A DNA stretch of 64,000 bases from NCBI RefSeq assembly GCF_017313225.1, contig NZ_JAFLNE010000004.1, forward strand, positions 310,001-374,000, written 5' to 3'. Both the position numbers and the translations under genes were made by a program. Source of the stretch: Allomuricauda sp. CAU 1633 (GTDB lineage Bacteria > Bacteroidota > Bacteroidia > Flavobacteriales > Flavobacteriaceae). The notes below the pieces were generated by a model. The model was not told the origin of the DNA, did not search any database, and saw only the letters and a list, made by a program, of their open reading frames with translations. The first letter of the stretch is position 1; each line of letters starts with the position of its first letter. This document shows, piece by piece, positions 1-9,270 of the stretch.

Positions 1-455
1 CCTGTATTCTCCACTACATGGGTTCCCTCAACTTTATAATCGTTGTGATAGTAGTCCGTGAAAGTCGCTGTGTGAATACTGCCCGGTTCTCTGTACCAAT
101 TGGTAGATATAATGGTGACTTTTCCTTTTCGGGTAATACCGTCTTTACCCAAAACCCCCGTCTTAAAATCAACGGTTATGGTTTTTGGAAAAGTAACAAA
201 ATCAGCGGGAGATATTGTTATTTCCACATCTGGCGCAGTTTTCCCCACTGAATTGGATTTTGCAGTAGAAGTGGAATTTTCTGCCGATAAAACAGCATCG
301 CCATTGTTGTTTCCAATATCTTGAAACACTTTGTTTACCGTAACATACTCCGTTAAAGCATTGACCACATCTTCAGAAGTGGTTTCGGTTTTTTCATCTT
401 CTTTGTCGCAACTAAACAATAGCACGACCAATGTAGGAATTATAAGTTTTTTCAT
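1..455 (-). CDS. Secreted lipoprotein, 3' part cut by window edge
   Basis: The frame opens at 455 with a short lysine-positive hydrophobic leader ending in LFSC, a good lipobox, followed by an acidic linker (DKEDEK). It stays open to base 1, so at least 151 residues are present and the C-terminus lies outside the window. The mature part has beta-rich, Thr/Val-rich sequence with no motif I recognise. Its role is unknown; a surface or periplasmic lipoprotein is the most that can be said. The start is the only ATG next to the leader. Confidence 0.7.
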   Translation of the reverse strand, partial: MKKLIIPTLVVLLFSCDKEDEKTETTSEDVVNALTEYVTVNKVFQDIGNNNGDAVLSAENSTSTAKSNSVGKTAPDVEITISPADFVTFPKTITVDFKTGVLGKDGITRKGKVTIISTNWYREPGSIHTATFTDYYHNDYKVEGTHVVENT

Positions 456-589
456 AATACATAAGATTTGTTATTACAAAAAAACCTAAAATTTTGAGAA
501 CTTAGCGGCTTCTCATGTTATTTTTTTGAACAGTACGTTTTGATTTTGAGTGTTTTAGCAGGTATATTCCTACCATGATTCTAAAACTT

Positions 590-1741
590 TCAAGATGTTG
601 GCAATCCTCCAAAACCGTATCCGGGTTCCAAGTCGAGCATGACTTTTTGCCCTCCTTTGGCTATGGATTCATAAATAGCTGCGCAGATAATCATATCACG
701 CTTGCCCATTTCGCCAGGGGCAATATTGGGAGCATCAAAAAGTATGTGTTTGGAAAAATCATCCATTTGTAGTTTTTGTTGACTTTCATGTGGGAACTCA
801 ATCACATCGCCTTTCGAGGTTTTTCCGCTTAGAGGGCCATAGCTATTTGCGGGTTGTAGTTCAAACCACCCCGATTCGGCGGACACATACATACTGTTTG
901 CACTAATATTATGGGAAGTCATGATGTTCCCCACAGCTCCGTTTGGAAATTCAAATTGGGCCGTAATGGTCTCGTCGGTATCCTTAAAATACTCCGGGCG
1001 GGTGCTGTATTCCTGGGCTGTAACAGAAATGGGGTTCTGTCCCGATCCATAAATAGCACTTTGAATGGCGTAAACACCCATATTGAGCAACGCTCCCCCT
1101 CCAGAAAGTTCCTTGTTCAATCGCCACTGGTTTGGATTCCCTCCAGAATGGTATCCGGCATCCGCTGATACATACCTTACGTTTCCAAATGTCTTCTCAC
1201 GAACAAAACGCTTCACTTCATTGGTATAGGGTTCAGATTGTAATCGATATCCAATTCCAAGTTTTACGCCTTCTTCCTTACAGGCATTGATGATGGCATC
1301 ACACTCCTCAACACTCACTGCCATAGGTTTTTCGCAGATAACATGCTTGCCAGCCTTAGCGGCACGGATGCAGAAATCGGCATGCATGCTGTTCGGAAGT
1401 ACTACGTACACCACATCTATATCATCATTTTTGGCGATATCATCAAAATTCTGATAGTTGTAAATGTTTTTCTTGGGAATGTTGTACTTGTCGGCCCAAA
1501 TCTTTTCCTTTTCTGGGGTTCCAGTAACAATTCCGGATAAGTAACAATGTTGTGCATCTTGCAATGCAGGAGCTAATTGATAGGTACTATAGCTGCCGAG
1601 ACCCACCAGGGCAATTCCCAATTTCTTTTTGTCCTGTCCACTTCCCATGGCACAGGCCAATGGAGTTGTTGCCATAATAGCGGCGGTTCCCATGCCTTTT
1701 GCCATTAGGGTATTGAAATTTCTTCTCGATAAGTTTTTCAT
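590..1741 (-). CDS. Gfo/Idh/MocA family oxidoreductase, Tat-exported
   Basis: 383 residues. A twin-arginine leader (SRRNF at residues 5-9) and a hydrophobic stretch precede a Rossmann fold with GLGSYSTYQLAPAL near residue 47 and the family EKPMA signature at 137-141, whose Lys is the usual catalytic/NAD-binding residue. The C-terminal half has the alpha/beta sheet sequence typical of glucose-fructose oxidoreductase-like proteins. It probably acts in the periplasm on a sugar or polyol with a tightly bound NAD(P). I place the start at 1741 rather than at the upstream ATG at 1849, because the Tat leader begins here and the upstream extension does not look like protein. Substrate unknown. Confidence 0.85.
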   Translation of the reverse strand: MKNLSRRNFNTLMAKGMGTAAIMATTPLACAMGSGQDKKKLGIALVGLGSYSTYQLAPALQDAQHCYLSGIVTGTPEKEKIWADKYNIPKKNIYNYQNFDDIAKNDDIDVVYVVLPNSMHADFCIRAAKAGKHVICEKPMAVSVEECDAIINACKEEGVKLGIGYRLQSEPYTNEVKRFVREKTFGNVRYVSADAGYHSGGNPNQWRLNKELSGGGALLNMGVYAIQSAIYGSGQNPISVTAQEYSTRPEYFKDTDETITAQFEFPNGAVGNIMTSHNISANSMYVSAESGWFELQPANSYGPLSGKTSKGDVIEFPHESQQKLQMDDFSKHILFDAPNIAPGEMGKRDMIICAAIYESIAKGGQKVMLDLEPGYGFGGLPTS

Positions 1742-1866
1742 TGATAACGTGTTTAGTACGTGCGTATTAAAGTTAACAATAAAGAAATAATACGAATGAA
1801 TGCACGATCTTTTTAACAAAGTAATCACAAGACCGGGCATATTCAACAAGAATACTTACCTCGAAA

Positions 1867-3690
1867 CTAGTTTAGGTCAGAATCCGTAAGTGTATTCATG
1901 AATGCAATCAAAGCCTTCTGTTCTTTTTCTTCCAAATTCAAGGAATCTGGTGGCAAGGTTTGATAGGGCACATCCAATCCCATACCTTGACCTCCGCCAA
2001 CATTGTAAAAGGTAATCACCTCCTCAAGGGTTTTGTAAACACCATTGTGCATGTACGGTGCAGTCAGTTCGGCATTACGTACCGTAGCTGTTTTAAAGAA
2101 ATTCCGTTTTTCTTCAACCTTATAGGGGTGGTACTGTCCAGGGTCTTCATCTAAAATGGGATTGTCAAAACTGGCATTTTTGGGCACACCAAGATTTTCA
2201 AACTCTGTTTCTTCATATTTTGGGGGAACCGTACCATTGAACGCTGGTGGAAAATGACAAGTGGCACAAGCCGCTTTTCCCATAAACAGATTAAACCCTA
2301 ATTTTTCTTCATCGGTCAATGTGTTTTCCATTCCTTGGATATTTCGGTCAAACTTGGAATTGAACGGTGCCAAGCTTCTAATGTAGGTGGCAATGGCATG
2401 TCGTACATTCATATTGGTCATTTCACCGCCATAGAGACTGTCAAAAGAAGCCTTGTAGGCGCTATTTTCCGCTACCCTTTTCTCTATGGTGTTCAGGTCC
2501 ATGTGAAATTCGTTCTTGTCGTTCACCACATTTACGATTTGATCTTCCAAGCCAGTTGCCCTTCCATCATAGAACATGGTCTTTTGATAAACGGCATAGG
2601 ATAAGGTGGGTGTGTTTCGTTGCAATTCAACTCCATTGATGCCCAGTGCCTTTGGATGTCCATCAGTAAAGGCTTTTTCTTTGACATGACAGGTGGCACA
2701 GCTTATGTTTTGCGTACTGGAAAGGGATTCATCATTAAAGAGTTTTCTGCCCAGAGCTATCCGCTCGTCATTGATAGCGGGTGATCCCGGCAATGCAAAT
2801 TTCTTGATATTAAAAAAATCCTTTGAAAAAATATTGGTGGCCGCAGGATTCAATGGTCTTGACGTATTGAGTTCAATCCCCCAATCCTTTGCGGTTAGAT
2901 TTATAAGTTCCAATTGTTTATTGGTGTGGTCTTTAATGAATCCATAGCGATCAAACGTGTCAAAATCACCAGATTTCAATTCAGCAATAGTACTTTCAAT
3001 CTCAATGGACCACTTATTGTAAAGGGCTTCATCCGAAAAGGCTTCTTTATAAAAGCCTAAAACTTTTGCTAGGGTCTCATAGCTGTATATGCCGTCATTT
3101 AAGGAATTGGCCAGCATGGGGGAATCAAACCCGGTAATACCTTTTGCGGCAACGGTGATGATTCCATCCCTAATCATTTTAAGATGGTGCCTATCCTTTT
3201 GGGTATAAATAATATGGTTTTTTCTGATAAAAGGGATACGCACTTTTAGGTATTTAAGAACCTGGTCAAGATCTTGATGGGATATCTCTTCATCTGCATA
3301 GAGGAGTTCTTCCAGCACTTGATAGCTCTTGGGCGACAACCGCTTTATGTCTGTGTAGTCATCAATCTCAACCTTTAGGAGGTTGGGAGCGTTCATGGAA
3401 AGATAGTTTTGATAATCATAGGCAATGAGCATGGGTTCTGCCCGCTTGTACCATTCTCTGCTTTTTAAGAAGTTGGCTTTGTTGTATTCCAAGGTTTCGG
3501 TTGTGTCCAATTTTTGAATGTAGAAAGCAGCACTGTCCAATGTTTGAAAGTAATAATCCCTTATTTCTTCTGTAAAAAGGGATTCCGCATCAGCACTGGC
3601 AACCCTTTTTGGGGTAGTTTTTTCTTTACAGGACATCAAACTGAAAAAAGCAATACAAACGCCAAGGATAGTATACGTTGAGAGTTTCAT
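1867..3690 (-). CDS. Di-haem cytochrome c peroxidase (MauG/CCP family) lipoprotein
   Basis: 607 residues. The leader ends in LMSC, a lipobox. Two CxxCH haem sites are seen at about residues 330-334 (CATCH) and 475-479 (CATCH), spaced as in the bacterial di-haem cytochrome c peroxidase/MauG family. The first about 250 residues are a helical domain with conserved Tyr/Asp/Leu that is not part of classical CCP and resembles the imelysin-like extension seen on Bacteroidota members. Likely a periplasm-facing enzyme reducing peroxide, or oxidising a protein or metal ligand. A strong terminator lies between it and the upstream PhoX-like gene, so co-transcription is doubtful. Confidence 0.85.
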   Translation of the reverse strand: MKLSTYTILGVCIAFFSLMSCKEKTTPKRVASADAESLFTEEIRDYYFQTLDSAAFYIQKLDTTETLEYNKANFLKSREWYKRAEPMLIAYDYQNYLSMNAPNLLKVEIDDYTDIKRLSPKSYQVLEELLYADEEISHQDLDQVLKYLKVRIPFIRKNHIIYTQKDRHHLKMIRDGIITVAAKGITGFDSPMLANSLNDGIYSYETLAKVLGFYKEAFSDEALYNKWSIEIESTIAELKSGDFDTFDRYGFIKDHTNKQLELINLTAKDWGIELNTSRPLNPAATNIFSKDFFNIKKFALPGSPAINDERIALGRKLFNDESLSSTQNISCATCHVKEKAFTDGHPKALGINGVELQRNTPTLSYAVYQKTMFYDGRATGLEDQIVNVVNDKNEFHMDLNTIEKRVAENSAYKASFDSLYGGEMTNMNVRHAIATYIRSLAPFNSKFDRNIQGMENTLTDEEKLGFNLFMGKAACATCHFPPAFNGTVPPKYEETEFENLGVPKNASFDNPILDEDPGQYHPYKVEEKRNFFKTATVRNAELTAPYMHNGVYKTLEEVITFYNVGGGQGMGLDVPYQTLPPDSLNLEEKEQKALIAFMNTLTDSDLN

Positions 3691-3713
3691 ATACGAAGTA
3701 TTAAAAATGAAGA

Positions 3714-3741
3714 AAAAGGTTCCCTTGCAAGGGAACCTTTT
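3714..3741 (-). terminator. Rho-independent terminator after the PhoX-like gene
   Basis: A perfect 28-base palindrome (AAAAGGTTCCCTTG and its complement) with T-runs on both strands lies 27 bases downstream of the stop of the gene at 3769-5379 and 23 bases upstream of the start of the next minus-strand gene. Confidence 0.7.
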
Positions 3742-3768
3742 ATAAAAATATGTTTTGGCTGTACCCTG

Positions 3769-5379
3769 TTATCTTGGAAGCCCAGTAATTTTGAATATAA
3801 CAGAACCTTCCAAAGAGGCAGCCGCTTCGTCAATTGCCGTAGGATCTACGAATTTTGCCCCATCTTCTCTAAAAGTAGCTGGATTGTTGCTGTCGTATGA
3901 CCATCCATGTACCTGAGCGCCACAGATAAATACAGGCTCGGAAGCACCAAGGATATCAGTTACATCAATCATACCGGTGATTTCCCATAGAGATTCGGTA
4001 TCACCAATGCCAAGACCTGCTGCAACCGTTTGGTTACATTCCATAACTTCGGTAAAAGCACCAGTCATAATATCATATTGCCACAGTTTGGCATATCCTT
4101 GGATATCAGGGTTTAAATCTGCATATCCGTTGGGATCTTCTTGAATGTAGGCATAGTTTTCAGTTACCACGATGTTATCAGGAGAGTGCATGCCATCACC
4201 TTTACCACCTTCCAAGTCTCCATCCACAACAACAGTAAGTTTAGCATCGCCTGTTGGATCATCTGGATTCAACTCCAATTTGTATACCCTTCCAAAAGAA
4301 GTTCCTCTATTGGCCAAGTCTGGGTTGTCGCCACGAATTCTACCTGTTGCGTTAAAAAATACATTTCTATTGTTGGCGGCAGAACCTCTTTGCCAGTCAA
4401 TATCCTCAATTCTTTGGAAACCGATGGCTACAGAATCAATGGCTTCCTGGTTCAGTTCCTCAAGGGTTCTTTCAGTAACTTCTACCCATTCTACATCATA
4501 TTCGATGTCTTCGGCCATTCCCATTTCAAATTTAAGACCACCGCCACCAATAGCGGTTTCAGTAGAATCTTTTCCTCTAAGCACATAAAGCTTGCCACCA
4601 TAAAGGTCGCCCCTGGCACCTACATACATACCAAAATGGGCTGATGGATAAACGTTTTGGCTATCATCATCTCCCATAAATACCACAGTTTGGGTTGGGT
4701 AGGCATCTTTACCGATGACAACGGCGTTTTCTGTAGACCATTCACCCAAAGCAGGTAATCTTTCAGCTTCAACCCTATCATTTGTAGAACGGAAAGGGTT
4801 GATTTTATAAACCCCTTTTCCATTTCCACCCCATTCACCTCCAGAAAGGTAAAGTGGGCCAAAGCCATGCTCATCAACCGTAATGGAAGAACCAGAACAT
4901 TGTGCGGTAAATGCAGTAGCAGTGGAATTTACAATGTAGTCTCCCTCCATAGGGCGTAAATCGGAGTTCACCCTTATTCTGGCAATTGAGTAATCAGCCT
5001 CCAAGTTATTGATCAAAGCAAAAGTCCCATCCTCGGCAGGGTAAAGAGCGGTTCCATCTGTATAGGCTCCAAAAACAAAAGAAGGGTCAGTGGGAAGAAT
5101 ATCGGCGGAGGACATAATCATTTCTAATTGAGCTGTTCCCGCAAATGCGCCTTTGAATTCAAATAGGGTGTTTGGGGTTACAGAAGTCATGAGTGGTTCC
5201 ATTTCGGCGATAGTAAGGTCTTCACCATCCTCTCCATCCACTCCGTCGACTCCATCTACGCCATCCACTCCGTCGACTCCATCTACACCATCACGACCAT
5301 CTTCACCGTCGCAACTAGTAAGACCGAACCCAATAATAGAGGTTAGTGCCAATCCAAAGATTAATTTTTTCAAATTCAT
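3769..5379 (-). CDS. PhoX-like (DUF839) lipoprotein with collagen-like stalk
   Basis: 536 residues. The leader ends in GLTSC (lipobox), directly followed by ten Gly-x-Asp triplets (GEDGRDGVD..., residues about 25-54), a collagen-like spacer. The body is a beta-propeller-type sequence with repeated motifs (GKLYVLRGKDS, GRVYKLELNPDD, AKLWQYDI, SPDNIVVTENYAY) matching the PhoX/DUF839 family of calcium- and iron-dependent phosphatase-like proteins. It is probably tethered to the outer membrane with the propeller held away from it. ATG at 5379 is chosen because the leader starts there. Phosphatase activity is an inference: I did not verify the metal ligands. Confidence 0.75.
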   Translation of the reverse strand: MNLKKLIFGLALTSIIGFGLTSCDGEDGRDGVDGVDGVDGVDGVDGVDGEDGEDLTIAEMEPLMTSVTPNTLFEFKGAFAGTAQLEMIMSSADILPTDPSFVFGAYTDGTALYPAEDGTFALINNLEADYSIARIRVNSDLRPMEGDYIVNSTATAFTAQCSGSSITVDEHGFGPLYLSGGEWGGNGKGVYKINPFRSTNDRVEAERLPALGEWSTENAVVIGKDAYPTQTVVFMGDDDSQNVYPSAHFGMYVGARGDLYGGKLYVLRGKDSTETAIGGGGLKFEMGMAEDIEYDVEWVEVTERTLEELNQEAIDSVAIGFQRIEDIDWQRGSAANNRNVFFNATGRIRGDNPDLANRGTSFGRVYKLELNPDDPTGDAKLTVVVDGDLEGGKGDGMHSPDNIVVTENYAYIQEDPNGYADLNPDIQGYAKLWQYDIMTGAFTEVMECNQTVAAGLGIGDTESLWEITGMIDVTDILGASEPVFICGAQVHGWSYDSNNPATFREDGAKFVDPTAIDEAAASLEGSVIFKITGLPR

Positions 5380-5409
5380 AATTTTATAGTTTAAGGTTTT
5401 CGTTATCCC

Positions 5410-5417
5410 CAAAACTA
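5410..5417 (-). promoter_or_regulatory. Bacteroidota -7 element for the PhoX-like gene
   Basis: Reads TAGTTTTG on the minus strand, matching TAnnTTTG. The expected start of transcription is about 24 bases upstream of ATG 5379. No clear -33 TTG was found. Confidence 0.4.
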
Positions 5418-5618
5418 TCCACGTCACTTTAGAATTGGATTACCTTAATATGTTCATTGGATTAAGCTTGATTAAAGAAAATGTTACACTGTAAAGTTTA
5501 AGTGATGTTACTGTTCTGTTAACATCTACTAATTGTTAAGGCCGCATTCTGTCTTAGCTGGGAGGGAATCTCAATCAAATTACTTACTTTTAGCCATAGA
5601 CTAATTCAACGTAATACC

Positions 5619-7106
5619 ATGAGAAAAATTTATCTTGCATTAAGCATAGTTTTGTGCTCTTCCATTGCCATTTCCCAAAACCGAAAACTCCCAGTGGACA
5701 CCACGGTGACCACCCAACATTCGGTCACTATAAAAGGGGTTAGCATTAATTACACGGCAACAACAGGTACCCAGCCGGTATGGGATGAAATGGGAGAACC
5801 CATTGCATCACTTCACTATACCTATTATACTAGAAACAATGTTAAAAATAGGGCCGAACGCCCCCTGCTGATTTCCTTTAACGGAGGTCCAGGTTCAGGT
5901 TCTGTTTGGATGCACCTCGCCTACACAGGCCCCAGAATTCTTAAAATTGATGATGAGGGTTATCCAGTTCAACCCTATGGCGTAGATCATAATCCCTATT
6001 CCGTATTGGATGTTACGGATATTGTTTATGTAAATCCTGCAAACACTGGATATTCCCGTACTATTCCCGAAACCGGTGAGGAAGTGAAACGGGAAAAGTT
6101 TTTTGGAATCAATGCAGATACCGAATATTTAGCGGAGTGGTTGAACACCTTCGTAACCCGAAACAATCGTTGGAGATCTCCAAAATACATTGTCGGTGAA
6201 AGTTATGGAGGAACCCGGGTTATGGGATTGTCCTTGGCGCTACAGAACCAGCAATGGATGTACTTGAACGGTGTTATTATGGTATCTCCTGCCGATTATA
6301 AGGTGTTTCGCGACAACGACCCGGTTTCCAGTGCTTTGAACCTTCCCTATTTTGCGGCAGCCGCATGGCACCACAAGGCTTTACCTGCTGCTTTGCAAAG
6401 CAAGGACTTGTTGGATGTGCTACCAGAAGTTGAAGAATACACCATTAATACCCTGTTGCCAGCCATTGCCAAAGGTGGCTTTATTCCAGAGGCAGAACGA
6501 AACGAGGTGGCCAAACAAATGGCCTATTATACCGGATTGAAGGAAAAAGACATTATTGACCATAATTTAGATGTTCCCACTCAATTTTTCTGGAAGGCGC
6601 TTTTAAAAGATAAAGGTGGATACACCGTGGGACGATTGGACAGCAGATATTTGGGAATTGACCGACAACTTTTTGGCGATAGCCCAGACTATTCTCCAGA
6701 GCTTACTTCTTGGCTGCACAGTTTTACCCCTGCCATTAACTATTATTTACAGGAAGAATTAGGATTTAAAACGGACATTAAGTACAATATGTTCGGTCCA
6801 GTGCATCCTTGGAACAATGATGATGATAATGTTAGAGATAACCTCCGTCAGGCGATGGCCCAAAACCCCTATTTGAATGTGTTGGTGCAGTCTGGATATT
6901 ATGATGGGGCCTGTACTTATTTTGCGGCCAAATATACCATGTCTCAAGTGGACCCCAGTGGGCGAATGAAAGACCGGTTCGATTTTAAAGGCTACCGTTC
7001 TGGACACATGATGTATTTGAGAAGGGAAGACCTTCAAAAGGCCAATGACGATATTAGGGACTTTATTATACGAACCCAGACCAATGGGAAGAGTGCCAAA
7101 TATTAA
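5619..7106 (+). CDS. Secreted S10-family serine carboxypeptidase-like protein
   Basis: 495 residues with a cleavable leader (first 19 residues, ending AISQ). The N-terminal GGPGSGSV (oxyanion region), GESYGG with the nucleophile Ser at residue 195, and SGHMMY with His at about 463 are the family S10 hallmarks; the Asp lies in the YYDGACTYFAAKY region. This is the long bacterial form of the alpha/beta-hydrolase peptidase family. It probably trims peptides in the periplasm or outside the cell. It stands alone, with a strong hairpin terminator behind it. Confidence 0.88.
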   Translation: MRKIYLALSIVLCSSIAISQNRKLPVDTTVTTQHSVTIKGVSINYTATTGTQPVWDEMGEPIASLHYTYYTRNNVKNRAERPLLISFNGGPGSGSVWMHLAYTGPRILKIDDEGYPVQPYGVDHNPYSVLDVTDIVYVNPANTGYSRTIPETGEEVKREKFFGINADTEYLAEWLNTFVTRNNRWRSPKYIVGESYGGTRVMGLSLALQNQQWMYLNGVIMVSPADYKVFRDNDPVSSALNLPYFAAAAWHHKALPAALQSKDLLDVLPEVEEYTINTLLPAIAKGGFIPEAERNEVAKQMAYYTGLKEKDIIDHNLDVPTQFFWKALLKDKGGYTVGRLDSRYLGIDRQLFGDSPDYSPELTSWLHSFTPAINYYLQEELGFKTDIKYNMFGPVHPWNNDDDNVRDNLRQAMAQNPYLNVLVQSGYYDGACTYFAAKYTMSQVDPSGRMKDRFDFKGYRSGHMMYLRREDLQKANDDIRDFIIRTQTNGKSAKY

Positions 7107-7129
7107 TCATTAAAAAACCTTCAACATAG

Positions 7130-7158
7130 CGGCATAACTAAAAAGTTATGCCGTTTTT
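7130..7158 (+). terminator. Rho-independent terminator after the S10 peptidase
   Basis: Ten-base stem CGGCATAACT / AGTTATGCCG with an AAAA loop and a five-T tail, 23 bases after the stop codon. Confidence 0.85.
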
Positions 7159-7217
7159 ATTTGAATGAAATGTAACATTCTAGAACCCTTTTAAACTAAT
7201 ATATAAACAGCAGAATT

Positions 7218-7484
7218 ATGGGAGGAGAAGGAAGCATGATGCATGCCATCAAAAGTTTAAAGGAAAACAGGAGTTTGCTCAAAAAGAGAAAGCTCAAATC
7301 CAAAGATGATGTCTATGGAAGGAAAAGCATAACAAAGTTGTATTTTAAGAAATCCACTCCACGAGATATCAATCGCATCAAGAAAATGATGTTCATTCAA
7401 AAGGAAAAAGAAAAAAGAGGAATGTTTTACGCAGCCATTGCCACCGTTCTACTCTTTTTTATATTCTACCTGCTTTTGACATAG
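7218..7484 (+). CDS. Small basic membrane-anchored protein, unknown function
   Basis: 88 residues. It begins MGGEGSMM, has a very basic middle (Lys/Arg-rich to about residue 67) and one transmembrane helix at the C-terminus (about 70-87: FYAAIATVLLFFIFYLLL). The arrangement suggests a tail-anchored inner-membrane protein with a cytoplasmic basic domain that may touch nucleic acid or ribosomes. I recall similar short proteins beginning MGGEGSMM in flavobacteria, but no function is known to me. Confidence 0.75.
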   Translation: MGGEGSMMHAIKSLKENRSLLKKRKLKSKDDVYGRKSITKLYFKKSTPRDINRIKKMMFIQKEKEKRGMFYAAIATVLLFFIFYLLLT

Positions 7485-7516
7485 CGATATTTTCCTATTT
7501 TTAACAAAAACAGCAC

Positions 7517-8218
7517 ATGTTAAAAAAGCAAACTATTCTCTGCCTTATGCTATCTTTCTTAGGATCTTCAACCGCTACAAAGATTATCGCCCAAGATTGG
7601 CCCAATTTGGAAAAATATAAAAACGCCAATGCAGAAGTATCTGCTCCTGCGGAGGATGAACACCGTGTGGTTTTTATGGGCAACTCCATAACCGAAGGTT
7701 GGTCCAACGCCAATCCAGATTTCTTTAAGGATAATCCCTATATCAATCGAGGTATTGGTGGACAGACCACACCGCAGATGCTGCTTCGGTTTCGGCAAGA
7801 TGTTATTGACCTTCAACCTAAAATTGTAGTCATTTTGGCGGGCACCAATGACATTGCGGGCAATACGGGTCCCATGACCTTGGAGCAAATCCGGGACAAT
7901 ATTCTTTCCATGGTGGAACTGGCAAAAGCCAATAACATTTCTCCCATTGTATGTTCGGTGCTTCCTGCATACGATTATCCGTGGCGACCTGGGTTGGAAC
8001 CCAATATAAAAATTCCAAAGTTGAACCTTCTGTTGAAGCAAATGGCGGATGAACAGGGTGTAATGTACATGGATTACTTCTGGGCCATGGCCGATGAACG
8101 AAGCGGCCTTCCCAAGGAATTGACCACAGATGAAGTCCATTTGACCAAACAAGGCTATGCCGTAATGGAAAAATTGATTCAAGAAGCTATTGCCAAGGTC
8201 ATCAACTATGAAAACTAG
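7517..8218 (+). CDS. SGNH/GDSL hydrolase, secreted
   Basis: 233 residues with a signal peptide (to about residue 24). All four SGNH blocks are visible: GNSITEGW (catalytic Ser), GGQTT (Gly), LAGTNDIAG (Asn) and DEVHLT near the C-terminus (Asp and His). Proteins of this size and style in Bacteroidota are usually acetyl-esterases or lysophospholipase-like enzymes for carbohydrates or lipids. The last bases overlap the start of the next gene by 11 bases, suggesting translational coupling. Confidence 0.88.
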   Translation: MLKKQTILCLMLSFLGSSTATKIIAQDWPNLEKYKNANAEVSAPAEDEHRVVFMGNSITEGWSNANPDFFKDNPYINRGIGGQTTPQMLLRFRQDVIDLQPKIVVILAGTNDIAGNTGPMTLEQIRDNILSMVELAKANNISPIVCSVLPAYDYPWRPGLEPNIKIPKLNLLLKQMADEQGVMYMDYFWAMADERSGLPKELTTDEVHLTKQGYAVMEKLIQEAIAKVINYEN

Positions 8219-9146
8219 TTTCTTTTTTGTCTTTTCAATTTGCACCTTATTTGGTTTTGGTCAAAATGAAATAGTAGTAAGCCCCGCCGTTGAGGTTTTG
8301 AGGGATTTTGACAAAGTCAGGGACTTTACCTTGGATGACAGTGGTTCAGAAGCCTATTTTACCATTCAATCCCAAACCGAGGATGTTTCGGTGATTTCCA
8401 CCGCTACCAAAACTGGTGATGCATGGGGCACTCCTTTGATTGCTCCCTTTTCCGGAACCTATAAAGATATGGAGCCATTTTTATCCCCTGATGGATTGCG
8501 ACTCTATTTTGTGTCGAACCGTCCTTTGCATGATTCCATCTCCACAACCAAGGATTATGATATTTGGTATGTGGAACGGTTTTCAAAAACGGCGGCATGG
8601 TCGAAACCCATCAATATGGGAAGCCTAATTAATACCGAACACAATGAGTTTTATCCAGCAGTGGCCGAAAATGGGAATTTCTATTATACAGGTGACCGTC
8701 CAGATTCTAAAGGGGAGGATGATATTTTTTTCAGTGAATTCAAAAATGGAACCTACACAGACCCTATTTCCTTAGATGAAAACATCAATTCCAAGACCTT
8801 CGAGTACAATGCCTATATTTCCAAAGATGACAGCTATTTGATTTTTGGTGGTTATAATCGTGAAGACGGACAGGGAAGTGGGGATTTATACATCAGTTTT
8901 AAAAACGCTTTCGGTGAATGGTCGAAAGCCAAACCCCTACCCCAACCCATCAATTCAAAACAAATGGATTATTGCCCTTTTGTGGATGAAAAAAACAATA
9001 TACTCTATTTCACAAGCCGAAGAATTACAAATCCAGATGGCCCAATTCGGAATATGCAATCCTTAAAACTATTTCTCAACAGCTATGAAAATGGAAATAG
9101 TAGATTGTATAAGACCAATATAGATGTCTTGAAACTTCAACCATAG
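8208..9146 (+). CDS. Secreted PD40/WD40-like beta-propeller protein
   Basis: 312 residues. The signal peptide ends near FGFGQ. Repeated blade motifs (MEPFLSPDGLRLYFVSNR, EFYPAVAENGNFYYTGDR, YNAYISKDDSYLIFGG, YCPFVDEKNNILYFTSRR) are TolB-type PD40 repeats, four or five blades in all. It overlaps the end of the SGNH hydrolase gene, so the two are likely one transcript; it may bind or present the hydrolase substrate. ATG at 8208 is preferred to the upstream in-frame ATG because it begins the signal peptide. Confidence 0.82.
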   Translation: MKTSFFFVFSICTLFGFGQNEIVVSPAVEVLRDFDKVRDFTLDDSGSEAYFTIQSQTEDVSVISTATKTGDAWGTPLIAPFSGTYKDMEPFLSPDGLRLYFVSNRPLHDSISTTKDYDIWYVERFSKTAAWSKPINMGSLINTEHNEFYPAVAENGNFYYTGDRPDSKGEDDIFFSEFKNGTYTDPISLDENINSKTFEYNAYISKDDSYLIFGGYNREDGQGSGDLYISFKNAFGEWSKAKPLPQPINSKQMDYCPFVDEKNNILYFTSRRITNPDGPIRNMQSLKLFLNSYENGNSRLYKTNIDVLKLQP

Positions 9147-9243
9147 TTACAAGATTTTTGGCCATCCATGCACCTATTCCCACTTAACACACAAAAACAG
9201 AAGGAGTATCTGTCTCATTCAGTTTATCACAAATGATCTTTTG

Positions 9244-9251
9244 TATATTTG
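9244..9251 (+). promoter_or_regulatory. Bacteroidota -7 element for the 9271 gene
   Basis: TATATTTG matches TAnnTTTG; transcription would start roughly 12 bases upstream of the GTG codon at 9271, which supports that unusual start. Confidence 0.45.
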
Positions 9252-9270
9252 TCATTCAATTGTGCTTTAG

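Noticed and set aside
5153..5389. Plus-strand open frame with SPSTPSTPS repeats
   Set aside because: It is the antisense of the Gly-x-Asp collagen-like stretch of the PhoX-like lipoprotein.
7568..8245. 225-codon minus-strand open frame opposite the SGNH hydrolase
   Set aside because: The plus strand encodes all SGNH blocks with a signal peptide; the antisense product has no domain and is an ordinary shadow frame.
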